From AP-15 sp963787425 (GTDB taxonomy: Bacteria > Pseudomonadota > Alphaproteobacteria > ATCC43930 > CGMCC-115725), in NCBI GenBank assembly GCA_963787425.1, contig CAWBCV010000001.1, positions 248,001 to 312,000 on the forward strand: 64,000 bases of DNA, in the 5' to 3' direction. Made by a program: the position numbers and the translations under genes. Position 1 is the first letter of the stretch; every line of letters starts with the position of its first letter. Below the pieces are notes generated by a model. That model worked only from the letters and a program-made list of their open reading frames with translations, was not told where the DNA came from and made no database searches. Positions 29,227 through 37,853 of this stretch are shown here, in pieces.

Positions 29227-30509
29227 ACCCTGATAGAGCGGCAGGGTTTCCGGCTTATCCTTGGGCCACTGCGCGATGACTGACGGGTCGATATTGAAGG
29301 TTGCGGCGACCATCGCGGGCGGCGTGTGCGTCAGCCAGTCGGACAAGGAGACGTCCTGGAAAACGGGACTTCTGAATACCTCGAGGAACTGCAACTCGGT
29401 GTTGCCGGTGTTCTTGACATAATGACCATTGTTGCGCTTGACGTAGCCGATGTCGCCCGGATTGAAGTTCTGGGTCTGCGCTTTGGGGCCGGCAGTGAAC
29501 ACCCCGACCTGCGCCCGGCCTTTGATGTAGTATTGCCATTCATCGGCATTGGGATGCCAATGCAGCTCGCGCAGGCCGCCGGGGACAAGAGTCACGAGCG
29601 AGGCGGCGACATATTTGTTGGCGAGGAAATTCCTGCTGTCGGCGATCTGCGCCGTACCGCCGGGCCCCTGCCGAAAGAATGGTCCCTCTTTGACGCCTTT
29701 TAGCGAGAAGGAGAACGGGTCTTTCGGAGGGCCTTCGGGGCTCAGTACCGCTGCCCGGTCGGCGGCGAGCGGTCCCGGCAGGTTGCTCTGGAAAATGTAG
29801 CGATCCCAGAGTGGTATTCTCGAGAAGGTATCGACTGGAACTCGGAAATTCTGGGCCAGGATATCGGGTGGGGTGTGCGCGAGAAAATCGGTTACCAGCA
29901 GTGTACTGAACTCCGATGCCCTGCCGTCGTCGAAGGCGATGATAAATTCGCAGCCGTCCGGACCCACGCCCTGCAGACGAATGCGGATAGCCGTGCGGGA
30001 AAATCCACAGCTCGCCCTCGTTGACGTCGGCGACATAGGCCTGCCCGCCCGGGTCGAGCACGGTGATGCGGCACGTACCGTATGTCACAAACGCCCATTC
30101 GGCAAACTCATGCCAGTGCAGTTCGCGTATACCCGCCCGACGTCAGCCGCATATTGACGCCGGCGATCGTCTCCGAAATCTGGAAATCGTACTGGGTCAC
30201 CTGCCGCGCCCAGCCGCCGTTCTGGATCCGTTTCGCCGCGTTGTTGAACGACGCCCAGAACTGCTGCATGTCGTTCGTAGAGGTGGCCGGCGGCGAGACT
30301 GCCGCGGGGAATTGATCGGCGATTGCCGGTGTCTGCGGGCCCGGGTCCGTCAAACTGGCGGGGTTCGTCGCATTGACGGCCCCTGTCGGCGGCGTGTCCG
30401 GGTTGCCGAACCCTTGCGCCCGCGCCTTCGAAACAACCGACGCTGCGGCAAGCCCGCCAGCCCCGGCCGCAACTCCTCCCAAGAGACCGCGACGTGTTAC
30501 GTCAGCCAT
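29223..30509 (-). CDS. oxdC: Tat-exported bicupin, oxalate decarboxylase family (frameshifts)
   Basis: ATG 30509 follows GGAGGTACTC. A twin-arginine signal (TRRGLLGGVAAGAGGLAAAS) leads to two cupins: the first has RELHWHEFAEWAFVTYG after removing one base near 30133, the second RELHWHPNADEWQYYIKG. Each has the His-x-His, Glu and later His that bind Mn. A second extra base near 29995 must be removed. The lid over the first site reads SEFST where B. subtilis OxdC has SENST; the catalytic lid Glu is kept, which favours decarboxylase over oxidase activity. Product would be formate plus CO2. The stop is probably the TGA overlapping the mntH ATG; as it stands the frame runs on into mntH. Confidence 0.85.
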
Positions 30510-30878
30510 GAGTACCTCCATTGAACGCTGTGCGCTTGAGTGGATCGCCTGTACGAGGCTGTCGGGAGAGACCTCGCCCAATGCAGTGCGGACCGGACGT
30601 AACCTGTGAAGAAAGAACTGGCGTCCGTCGCTCGTAATCGAGAGCACCCCGAGACGAGGACGACTGTAGAGGAGCTCTTGATGATCCTGCAGCGGGCCTT
30701 TTGCCGGCTCATTGAGAATAACAACGTCAGCCCTGGTCTCCTTCACCGCCGCGCGGATGTCCGCCATATCCTCCATCGTTCCGGCAACCATCATCCTGGC
30801 GTGCAGCGCGACAATGTCTTTGATCATGTCGAGAAGCATCGGGGACATGCCGGCAAGCAAGATACGAATGCGCCTCAT
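30510..30878 (-). CDS. stand-alone receiver-like (CheY-fold) protein
   Basis: About 120 residues from ATG 30878: MRRIRILLAGMSPMLLDMIK, then MEDMADIRAAVKETRADVVI, and an alternation of hydrophobic strands and helices like a response-regulator receiver. The usual acidic pocket and phospho-Asp are not obvious (VVILNEPAKG in place of the D-containing strand 3 end), so it may be a pseudo-receiver. No output domain follows. The frame runs without a stop into the Tat signal of oxdC, which is implausible for an exported protein, so the stop was probably lost by a base error or lies in a short overlap. A regulatory role for the operon is inferred. Confidence 0.6.
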
Positions 30879-31306
30879 CGTCGCTTCTTTGCTCCGGTTT
30901 CAACGGAAGAAACTTTGCTTGAATTGAGTTCTGATTAAAATGGATCTACAGGCCGGAATTCGGATGCCAGAAGATCGGGGTTCGGATAGGCTTGCCGGAC
31001 CTGCCTACTGGGCTAATGTCAGCTAAAGCAACTGACCCTCCATAAAAAAATCGGGATTTTCGCTCGGTTTCGGGGATTTTCGTTCGGTTATAGGATCCTG
31101 ATCTTTTGATCTGGGCGCCATCCAACGCCATCTTTTTCAGACGCCGGTGCGGCGGGCTTGCATGTCATCTTAACTAGATTTAACCTTTGATTGGGTTCGC
31201 ACACGGGATCAGATCCAACCGACGGATCGTTTTCTCCGGCGTGAGTTAAGAGACCGATCAACCCGCGAGAACGAGCCGGCGTCTCGCTTGGCCGGGGGAC
31301 GGCACT
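30879..31306. promoter_or_regulatory. 428-bp divergent intergenic control region
   Basis: Lies between the leftward receiver-oxdC-mntH run and the rightward LuxR-type regulator, so it should hold both promoters. It is relatively AT-rich around 30900-31110 and carries the tandem 19-bp repeats at 31052-31090. No clear -35/-10 pair can be assigned with confidence. Confidence 0.45.
31052..31090. repeat. pair of 19-bp direct repeats
   Basis: Two units at 31052-31070 and 31072-31090 share 16 of 19 positions (core GGGATTTTCG, then TCGGTT), spaced 20 bp, about two helical turns. Such spacing suits tandem binding of a dimeric regulator on one face of the DNA. The flanking LuxR-type gene is the obvious candidate binder; this is inference. 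Confidence 0.5.
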
Positions 31307-32164
31307 ATGAGCTCTGCCAAATCCGGGACCCATGCGGCCAGTGCCTACGATCACGTCCCAGTGAATCGGTCGGCCCTAGATCTTCAACCACGTATCATCA
31401 TCGTCAGCGACACGCGTCTCTACCGCGAAGGTCTGGCCCTCGGCCTGGCACGTGTTGATCGCGTCGTCGTGGTAGGTGTCGCCGACACCGTTGCATCGGC
31501 GCTCACTTGCATCGAGCAGAAAAACCCAGACGTCGCCCTGCTCGATTTTGCGATGCACGACGCGCTAGCGCTACCACACGCGATAGCTGCAGCGCGGACG
31601 CAAGTAAAGGTTGTGGCATTTTCCGTGACCGACACGGAGGACGAGGTCTGCGAATGTGCGGAGGCCGGAATTGCCGGGTATGTCGCGCGTAACGGGTCTA
31701 AAGAGGATCTGATTGCAGCCGTAGAGAACGCCGTCCGCGGCGAGGTCCTTTGCTCGCCTCGAGTGGCAGCGTCTCTGTTCCGTCGCCTTGCCGATCGCGT
31801 TCAGACCACGAGGCAGCGACCTCCAGAGGCGCCACTGACGGGCCGCGAGCAGGACATCATCGCACTCATCGATAGGGGGCTTTCGAACAAGGAGATTGCG
31901 AGACAGCTAAAAATTAGCCTGCCTACCGTGAAGAACCACGTGCACAACATACTTGAGAAGCTGCAGGTAAGACGGCGCGGGGCAGCCGCAGCCCTGCTAC
32001 GCGAGGCGGCCCTCGCGCGGGCCACGACACGGCGCTCGCCGACTCGGCGACACCCCAGCGAAGGTAACGCTCTAGAACCTGTGGTGAGACGCTATGCGGC
32101 TGTTCAACAAGGCTTTAGCTTTGTTAGTTCTGACTACCAGCACAGTCGCGAACGCGGCAGATGA
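31307..32164 (+). CDS. LuxR/NarL-type response regulator
   Basis: 285 residues. The receiver domain occupies residues about 28-145 (RIIIVSDTRLYREGLALGL, phospho-Asp candidate in PDVALLDFAMHDAL, and AGIAGYVARNGSKEDLIAAV). The HTH of the LuxR class is about residues 180-240 (LTGREQDIIALIDRGLSNKE, KISLPTVKNHVHNILEKLQV). The C-terminal 50 residues overlap the next gene by 71 bases and look unconserved, so the true end may be earlier. GGGGGAC lies just before the start. It is divergent from the oxalate/formate run and is the likely regulator of it or of the outer-membrane gene downstream. Confidence 0.85.
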   Translation: MSSAKSGTHAASAYDHVPVNRSALDLQPRIIIVSDTRLYREGLALGLARVDRVVVVGVADTVASALTCIEQKNPDVALLDFAMHDALALPHAIAAARTQVKVVAFSVTDTEDEVCECAEAGIAGYVARNGSKEDLIAAVENAVRGEVLCSPRVAASLFRRLADRVQTTRQRPPEAPLTGREQDIIALIDRGLSNKEIARQLKISLPTVKNHVHNILEKLQVRRRGAAAALLREAALARATTRRSPTRRHPSEGNALEPVVRRYAAVQQGFSFVSSDYQHSRERGR

Positions 32165-32948
32165 TGGTACGACGTCCGACGGGACGCAGGCCAGCTTCGA
32201 TGCCGAGCGGAAGAATGCCAACTCGGCTAACGACCCCACCGAGCCGAGACTTACTGTGGAATACTGGAATTTCTACGCGCCGTCCTTGAACAATCTCAAC
32301 GGCGGTGCCGAGAACGGTGAAGGTCGACTTTTGATCCCCTTCCAGATCGACGGCGTTCAGCAGCTCCTGCACATCGTCCCTCCGATCGTCACTAACCCGA
32401 CGGCGAAAAGTGGACCGCGTACTGGGCTCGGCGACACACAAATCTACAATCTCACTCTAATCAAGCGTGACGTCGGCCTGTACCAGCACGAACCACTCAC
32501 CTTCGGCATCGGACCGCTCCTCGCGGTTCCGACAAACATCAGCACCAATTTCGGCACAAACAGCCTACAGGCCGGTGCCGCAGGCGCCATCATCGCGCCC
32601 CAGCCTTGGGGTCTTCTTGGGTTATTGGGGACCTATCAGCGCACGGTGTCGGGGGTCAGCACTCAGCTGACCACCGTGCAGCCGAATATATTCTATAATC
32701 TCCACGACGGATGGTATCTGCGCTCGTCGGCCATCATGCGTTTCGACACCAGCACCCACACGACAACCATCCCGGTCGGGTTGGGTGCCGGCAAGGTGAT
32801 CCAACTGAGTGGCGGCTATACGCTGAATGGCTATGTTGAGGCTCAACCATCCGTCTATCGCTCCGGGACGGGCGCGCCAAATTTTCAAATCTTCACCGGT
32901 ATCAAGCTACAATTTCCGCCGAGCTTAACAAGCAGCTGGAATTTTTGA
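32094..32948 (+). CDS. exported beta-rich protein, probable outer-membrane barrel
   Basis: 284 residues: a signal peptide (MRLFNKALALLVLTTSTVANA) and then alternating amphipathic strands, for example LTVEYWNFYAPSLNNLNGG, GLGDTQIYNLTLIKRDVGL, FGIGPLLAVPTNISTNFGT and YTLNGYVEAQPSVYRSGTG. The C-terminus ends in aromatic SSWNF, as in outer-membrane barrels. It resembles hypothetical transporter-like proteins of Hyphomicrobiales; no substrate is known. It overlaps the end of the LuxR gene by 71 bases and is in the same direction, so may be co-transcribed. Confidence 0.6.
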   Translation: MRLFNKALALLVLTTSTVANAADDGTTSDGTQASFDAERKNANSANDPTEPRLTVEYWNFYAPSLNNLNGGAENGEGRLLIPFQIDGVQQLLHIVPPIVTNPTAKSGPRTGLGDTQIYNLTLIKRDVGLYQHEPLTFGIGPLLAVPTNISTNFGTNSLQAGAAGAIIAPQPWGLLGLLGTYQRTVSGVSTQLTTVQPNIFYNLHDGWYLRSSAIMRFDTSTHTTTIPVGLGAGKVIQLSGGYTLNGYVEAQPSVYRSGTGAPNFQIFTGIKLQFPPSLTSSWNF

Positions 32949-33145
32949 GCGAGCCGACGGGCGCTGCCTGTGCGACGTTTGAAAGTCGCAGAATTCGAGT
33001 TCGGAGAAGAAAAGTCGGTGCTGACCCCATGTTTGCATCCTCCGGGAGTTGATGTTAGAGCGCGTTAAATAAGCCCACGGTTCTCCGCCGGTGAGCCCCG
33101 TTTTAGGCCGACGAAGTCGAGCCGGCACAAGGAGGCGCCACCGCC

Positions 33146-34040
33146 ATGGCAAAGACGATGAGGAACGCATCCCGGGCGGCTCTACGATGGCGGCTCGGCC
33201 CTAATCCCATGAAGAACATCAACATTGGACTTCTGTTAGGTACCACCTGTTCCTGGGCGTTGCTTTTATTGGGTGGCGCTTCCGCTGGGGCTGATGAAGC
33301 CACAACGCAGCCATACAGTGAACAGTCGGCTGCCGAACAAGCGGCCGAACCGGCCTCACCACTAATGGGGCCGTCGATCACCGGCCCGTTCGTGATCCCG
33401 CAGGCGTCGCCCAAATACACGTTGGGACCACTCGGCGACATATATGTGGACGGTATCGGTGCCGGTATTGTGCAATGGCAGAACAATCGGTTCCCCGCCA
33501 ACCGCGCTTGGCAACCGGACCTGTCGAATGGTCAGTTGTTTATCCAGAAGCCCGATGGCCTGATTCAGTTTTTTGCGCAGCCCGCTGCCTATTCTGTTTG
33601 GGTATTGGGATCCCGCAATGTATCGACTGCTCAGGCAACCTTTGGCACCAATTCAGCGGACGGAAATTTGTTTGGATGGTTTCCGACCGGATACCTCAAA
33701 ATCGCGCCGAGCGACAATTTCTCATTCCGGGGCGGCAAGCTTCAAACTCTGATCGGCGCCGAGTACCCCTTTTCGTTTCAGAACATAAACCCTGAGCGAG
33801 GCATCGTTGTGACTCAATTGCCGGCGTTTAGCAAGGGCGGCCAAGCCGACTACAAAATCGGCCCGCTCGCCTTGTCGCTCTCGTTTAACGATGGCTTGAT
33901 TCCGGAGTTTATAATTGGATCACTGGCGCCGCCACCTACACCTTGAACAATTCCAGCTCGTGTACGTGTCGCTGGCGGCAATGCCGGGAAAACCAATATT
34001 GCGACGGCGAGGACCCCGTTCCTACAGAACACGTCTGACT
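33146..34040 (+). pseudogene. outer-membrane porin-like barrel, 3'-truncated and frameshifted
   Basis: GGAGG at 33131 precedes ATG 33146. The protein has a signal peptide (LLLGTTCSWALLLLGGASA) and a barrel start: GDIYVDGIGAGIVQWQNN, FFAQPAAYSVWVLGSRNV, FGWFPTGYLKIAPSDNFSF and ERGIVVTQLPAFSKGGQADY, as in the BBP2-type porin-like family. After 33900 the frame changes at least twice (SGVYNWITGAATYTLNNSS, then NAGKTNIATARTPFLQN), and similarity stops near 34035, where the sequence becomes the opposite-strand gene at 34036-34459. The second half of the barrel is missing. It is probably non-functional. Confidence 0.65.
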
Positions 34041-34459
34041 GGCGTAAGGCTGGCTGTAGCCGTAGCCCCACCACGGATATGTATAATATGTCCATGCCAG
34101 CCCCGGGCCGACCAACCACCAGCCGTACCGTCCGTTGTGCCAGCCATGATACCAATGACGTCCGCGGGTATCAGCGAAACTGCGGTGCACGTCGACACTA
34201 TGGTTTACGACCCTGACCTGCCGACGCGTGTGAACATCAGCGAAGCGGTGGTTCACAGTAGTGACATGACCGCGAAATCCGCCGCCATGGAAGCCACCAC
34301 CGTGGAACCCGCCATGAAGCCACCGCCATGCCCCCCGCCTCCGCGCGCGTCGGCGAGACCTGGCTGGCAGAGGACCGCCATGCCCAGTAGTGCAGCTGCA
34401 ATGCTCGCCACAACCCTTGCCTTCTTGGGAGTGGCTTGGTGATCGGCTAGCTGTTGCAT
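34036..34459 (-). CDS. small exported Gly/His-rich and Tyr/Trp-rich protein, 3'-truncated (one frameshift)
   Basis: ATG 34459 has GGAGG 6 bases upstream. A signal peptide (ARVVASIAAALLGMAVLCQP, then ADARG) is followed by a Gly/His-rich repeat and, after a frame change near 34305 (one base missing), the second part GRHWYHGWHNGRYGWWLVGP and YYTYPWWGYGYSQPYASQT. This architecture is a known small-protein type in Hyphomicrobiales with no known function. Similarity ends at about 34036, where the truncated porin gene of the opposite strand begins, so the native C-terminus is missing. Confidence 0.6.
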
Positions 34460-34747
34460 CGAGGGCCTCCTATTGCATCGAGCAGCATAACCGCCACTCT
34501 GACGACCGGCCGGCTCTGCACTTTTCATCTCGGAAATATATTGCCGGCGACAGGCGCGCTAATTAATCCCGGTAAAATTGGGTCAATGCAAAAGGCAGCC
34601 AGAGCGGCTGGGACATCAGCTCGGATCTTTCCCGGAGCAAAGCGAAGAGATGCTACAACGCCGCCTGCTACGCGCCCCGTTAGGCATCGAGGGGCGGGCG
34701 GCCCTGTGGTTTCTCAGCACGGGTTGTCCACGAAGCTGAATTTCCCG
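34460..34747. other. 288-bp stretch without a gene
   Basis: Upstream of the leftward small exported gene and downstream of poxB. It holds the promoter of the small gene; no hairpin with a T-run and no gene-like frame was seen. Confidence 0.4.
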
Positions 34748-36481
34748 CTAGCGCCAGAGATTTGTTCGGGCGAGGTCGATCAGCTCGTCGCCGCGGCCGC
34801 TCATCACGGCCCTCACCATGTAGAGCGTGAAGCCCTTCGCCATCTCCATCGTTATGGACGGCGGCATGGCGAGCTCGGTTCGGTTGACGACCGCATCCAC
34901 CAGCACCGGCCCGTCATGCGCGAAGGCAGCATGGATCCCCTCATCGACATCGGCCGGGTCTTCGAGCCTGATCCCGCGCACTCCGACGGCCTCTGCCATT
35001 GCCGCGAAGTTCGGGTTCGTGAAGTCGGTGCCGAATGGGAGAAATCCGGTGGATTTCTGCTCGAGCTCGATAAAGCCGAGCGCGCCATTGTTGAACACGA
35101 CGACCTTCACCGGCAGTTTGAGCTGCACGAGACTGAGGAAGTCGCCCATCAGCATCGCGAACCCGCCATCACCGGATAGCGAGACCACCTGCCGGCCCGG
35201 GTAAACGGCCTGCGCCCCGATGCCTTGCGCCAGCGCGTTGGCCATCGAGCCGTGCCAGAAGGACCCGATGAGCCGCCGGCCGCCATTCATCGTCAGATAG
35301 CGCGCGGCCCACACCGTCGGCAGGCCGACATCGCAGGTAAAGACAGCGTCGGCTGCGGCGTGGTCGCTGATCGCCTTGGCGACCTGCTGCGGGTGAATCA
35401 GCCCCTTGCCCGGCGTGCCAATGGCAAGATCGTCCAGTCCCTTGCGCGCCTTGGCGTAATGCTCCCGCGCCTGCGTCAGATGCGTCGCATCGCGTTTCTG
35501 CGCCAACAGCGGCAGGAGCGCCTGGACTGTCGCCCGGACGTCACCCACGACGGCCAGATCGATTGCAGCACGCCGTCCGATCTGCTCCGCCCTGATATCG
35601 ACCTGCGCGATTTGTACACCCCCTCCGTGGGGATAGAATTGCCGATAGGGGAAGTCGGTCCCGAGCATCAGCAGGACGTCGCAGTCCAGCATCGCATAAT
35701 AGCCGGACGAAAATCCGATCAGCCCAGTCATCCCGACGTCGTAAGGGTTCTCCCACTCGACATATTCCTTGCCGCGCATGGTATGGACCATTGGAGCTTT
35801 GAGGCGGTCGCCCAGCTCCACCATCTCGGTGTGCGCGCCTTGGCATCCTGAGCCGCATAAGATCGTAATGCGGCTCCCGCCGTTCAGCAGCGCTGCCAGG
35901 CGGTCCAGCTCCCGCTTCGCGGGCGTCACGACCGGCGCAGCCGGGACCAGTCCCGAAAGTTTGACGGGCGCCGCATTAGATGCAGGCTGCAGCGCGACAT
36001 CGCCCGGAATTACCACCACCGAGACGCCGCGCCGGCCGACCGCCTCGCGGATCGCGACCTCGAGCACACGCGGCATCTGGTTGGCGCCGGAGATCAGCTC
36101 GCAATAATGGCTACATTCTTTGAACAGCGTTTGCGGGTGCGTTTCCTGGAAATACCCGGCGCCGATCTCGGCCGAAGGGATCTGCGCGGCAATTGCCAGC
36201 ACCGGCACGCGCGAGCGGTGACAGTCGAACAGGCCGTTGATCAAATGCAAATTTCCCGGTCCGCAGCTCCCGGCGCAGACCGCGAGATCACCCGTCAGAT
36301 GCGCCTCGGCGCCCGCCGCGAACGCGGCAACCTCCTCGTGCCGGACATGCACCCACTCGATCTTGCCCTGGCGGCGGATCGAGTCGGTCAGCCCGTTCAG
36401 GCTGTCGCCGACGATGCCGTAAATCCGCTTGACGCCGACCGCCGCGAGCGTCTCGGCGAATTGGTCTGCAACGGTCGCCAT
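34748..36481 (-). CDS. poxB: pyruvate dehydrogenase (quinone), PoxB
   Basis: 577 residues, intact, preceded by GAGGAAGAGG. The three thiamine-enzyme domains are clear. The N-terminal domain has the catalytic Glu in HVRHEEVAAFAAGAEAHLTG and SCGPGNLHLINGLFDCHRSR. The central FAD/nucleotide domain has ILCGSGCQGAHTEMVELG. The C-terminal domain has SFWHGSMANALAQGIGAQ and the ThDP/Mg motif LSGDGGFAMLMGDFLSLVQL...FNNG. It converts pyruvate to acetate and CO2, reducing quinone at the membrane. A degenerate copy of its 3' end lies at 25916-26112 next to the FdhF/YdeP gene, so poxB has been duplicated or moved locally. Confidence 0.92.
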   Translation of the reverse strand: MATVADQFAETLAAVGVKRIYGIVGDSLNGLTDSIRRQGKIEWVHVRHEEVAAFAAGAEAHLTGDLAVCAGSCGPGNLHLINGLFDCHRSRVPVLAIAAQIPSAEIGAGYFQETHPQTLFKECSHYCELISGANQMPRVLEVAIREAVGRRGVSVVVIPGDVALQPASNAAPVKLSGLVPAAPVVTPAKRELDRLAALLNGGSRITILCGSGCQGAHTEMVELGDRLKAPMVHTMRGKEYVEWENPYDVGMTGLIGFSSGYYAMLDCDVLLMLGTDFPYRQFYPHGGGVQIAQVDIRAEQIGRRAAIDLAVVGDVRATVQALLPLLAQKRDATHLTQAREHYAKARKGLDDLAIGTPGKGLIHPQQVAKAISDHAAADAVFTCDVGLPTVWAARYLTMNGGRRLIGSFWHGSMANALAQGIGAQAVYPGRQVVSLSGDGGFAMLMGDFLSLVQLKLPVKVVVFNNGALGFIELEQKSTGFLPFGTDFTNPNFAAMAEAVGVRGIRLEDPADVDEGIHAAFAHDGPVLVDAVVNRTELAMPPSITMEMAKGFTLYMVRAVMSGRGDELIDLARTNLWR

Positions 36482-36649
36482 CCTCTTCCTCCCTATCTCG
36501 GATTGCAGCGGGGCTGTAGTCGATAGGTTAAGGGTTGGAGTGACCCGACCCGAGTGAAATCAGGTAAAGTTCCGTAAAGCGAGGGACGGGTATATCGAGG
36601 AGTGCACTTTCGCTCATCGGCTGAGGGCGGCAAGTCCTGCCTGGGCAAC

Positions 36650-37095
36650 CTATTCGTCTTCCTCGGAGGTCGCGAAACTCGCGCCGATGGCGCCGATCAC
36701 CTCGCCATCGACTACCACCGGGAGCGCCCCCTGCATTTCGGTGAAACCTCGCGCGGTGATCGCCGCGAAGCGACCCCGGTTGATCGCCTCCTCCAGTACC
36801 TGACTGGATTTCTCGAAGAGCGCCGCCGCTCGTGCCTTTCCGGACGCCAGGTCAACCGATGCAGTCATCGCGGCCCGATCCATACGTTCGAGCAGTATGG
36901 TCCAGCCACCATCGTCGACGACCGCGACGACGCCGCGCCAATGATTGCGCTCGGCCTCAGCTTCGGCTGCAGCCACCATTTTGCATGCCACTTCGAGGCT
37001 CAGCCCCTTTTTATCCAAGAGCTGTGCCTGCGCGCTCTGCCCAAGGAGAGAACGACTGCCCCAAGCACAAGGCCAAAGGCTGCAACGCTTCTCAT
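36650..37095 (-). CDS. exported HbpS/GlcG-like heme-binding domain protein (one frameshift)
   Basis: ATG 37095 gives a signal peptide (MRSVAAFGLVLGAVVLSLG). After a one-base change near 37045 the frame continues QLLDKKGLSLEVACKMVAAA, GVVAVVDDGGWTILLERMD, DLASGKARAAALFEKSS and ends GALPVVVDGEVIGAIGASFA. This is the HbpS/GlcG (PF03928) pattern, an octameric heme- or small-molecule-binding fold; the specific ligand is unknown. It follows the DUF4142 gene by 36 bases in the same direction. Confidence 0.75.
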
Positions 37096-37131
37096 CCCAG
37101 TCCACTCCTCGACCTTGGGTGACACCAACGC

Positions 37132-37711
37132 CTACTGGGAGGAAACCCTGGCGATCTCGGCGCTCATGGCCAATTTCGAGGCCCGCTGCAGGTGGTCCTC
37201 GATCTTGGGGAGGGTGCGTTGTGCAAATTCCTTGAGGTCTGGGTCGGTGCCGTTCTGGATCTCGCAACGGAAAAGTGCGGCGTTGCTTCCTGATACTCGA
37301 CCTGGCCCTCCACTAGTCGCGGTCGAGTGTCGCGGCTCTGTCGGCCTTGAGCGAAGCAATCATTGCGTCGTAAGCACCTTGCAACAAGGTGTTGGGGGTG
37401 CGGTAGCCCGCTCGCGCCGCAGGATTGCGGCGAGGGCATCGACGACTGGCATATGGCTCACCACCATGAGGTGCGCGTAGTCGCGGATGTTGGCGGTGGT
37501 GGCTTTTTCTTCGGCAATCCGGCCGGAAGCGATCTGGAAGGGGGCGCCTAGATTGGCCTGGGCGACGAAATTGTAGTCGACCGGACTCCAGGCCGAATTC
37601 AGCTTTCGAAGCCGTTGCCACCGCACTCTTCGACTGCTCGTCGGCTTCAGTAGCGCCGGCGCCTAGGGCCAGCCGCGCGACGGCGAAACCAAGCGTCGAA
37701 ATGCGAGTCAT
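37132..37711 (-). pseudogene. DUF4142 protein, several frameshifts
   Basis: Pieces of one DUF4142 domain occur in order in different frames: a signal peptide start (MTRISTLGFAVARLALGAG), VDYNFVAQANLGAPFQIASG, TANIRDYAHLMVVSHMPVVD, MIASLKADRAATLDRD and FRCEIQNGTDPDLKEFAQR, ending ARVSSQ at 37132. At least four frame changes are needed. DUF4142 proteins are small exported helical proteins of unknown role. The number of lesions in 580 bp is higher than in neighbours, so either decay or a poorly read patch is possible; all motifs are preserved, which favours the latter. Confidence 0.65.
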
Positions 37712-37784
37712 CTAGCTAGCAAACTCCTATCGGATTGAGTCCGACACCGAGACCGCTGCCGGCAACGAGGTCGACTTATCTGCC

Positions 37785-37853
37785 GAATAGATGGGGGCGT
37801 TGCCGTCCCCATCCCTCACAGACCCGGATGTACAGATTTCCCGCATCCGGTTC
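37785..37853 (-). mobile_element. remnant of a group II intron (domains V-VI)
   Basis: On the minus strand, 37853-37821 folds as a domain V: a lower helix CCGGATG with CATCCGG, and a GAAA loop between CGG and a complementary strand, as in bacterial group II introns. A GC-rich hairpin typical of domain VI follows and the sequence ends CTATTCGGC, close to the usual intron 3' end. No reverse-transcriptase coding sequence remains upstream, so only the 3' tail is left. Assigned by pattern, not by a covariance search. Confidence 0.45.

Noticed and set aside
28783..30036. An apparent bicupin-Nramp fusion protein.
   Set aside because: Both proteins are complete families on their own, and a one-base shift would end the cupin at a TGA overlapping the MntH ATG. 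A true fusion would also put a Tat-exported enzyme on a membrane transporter.
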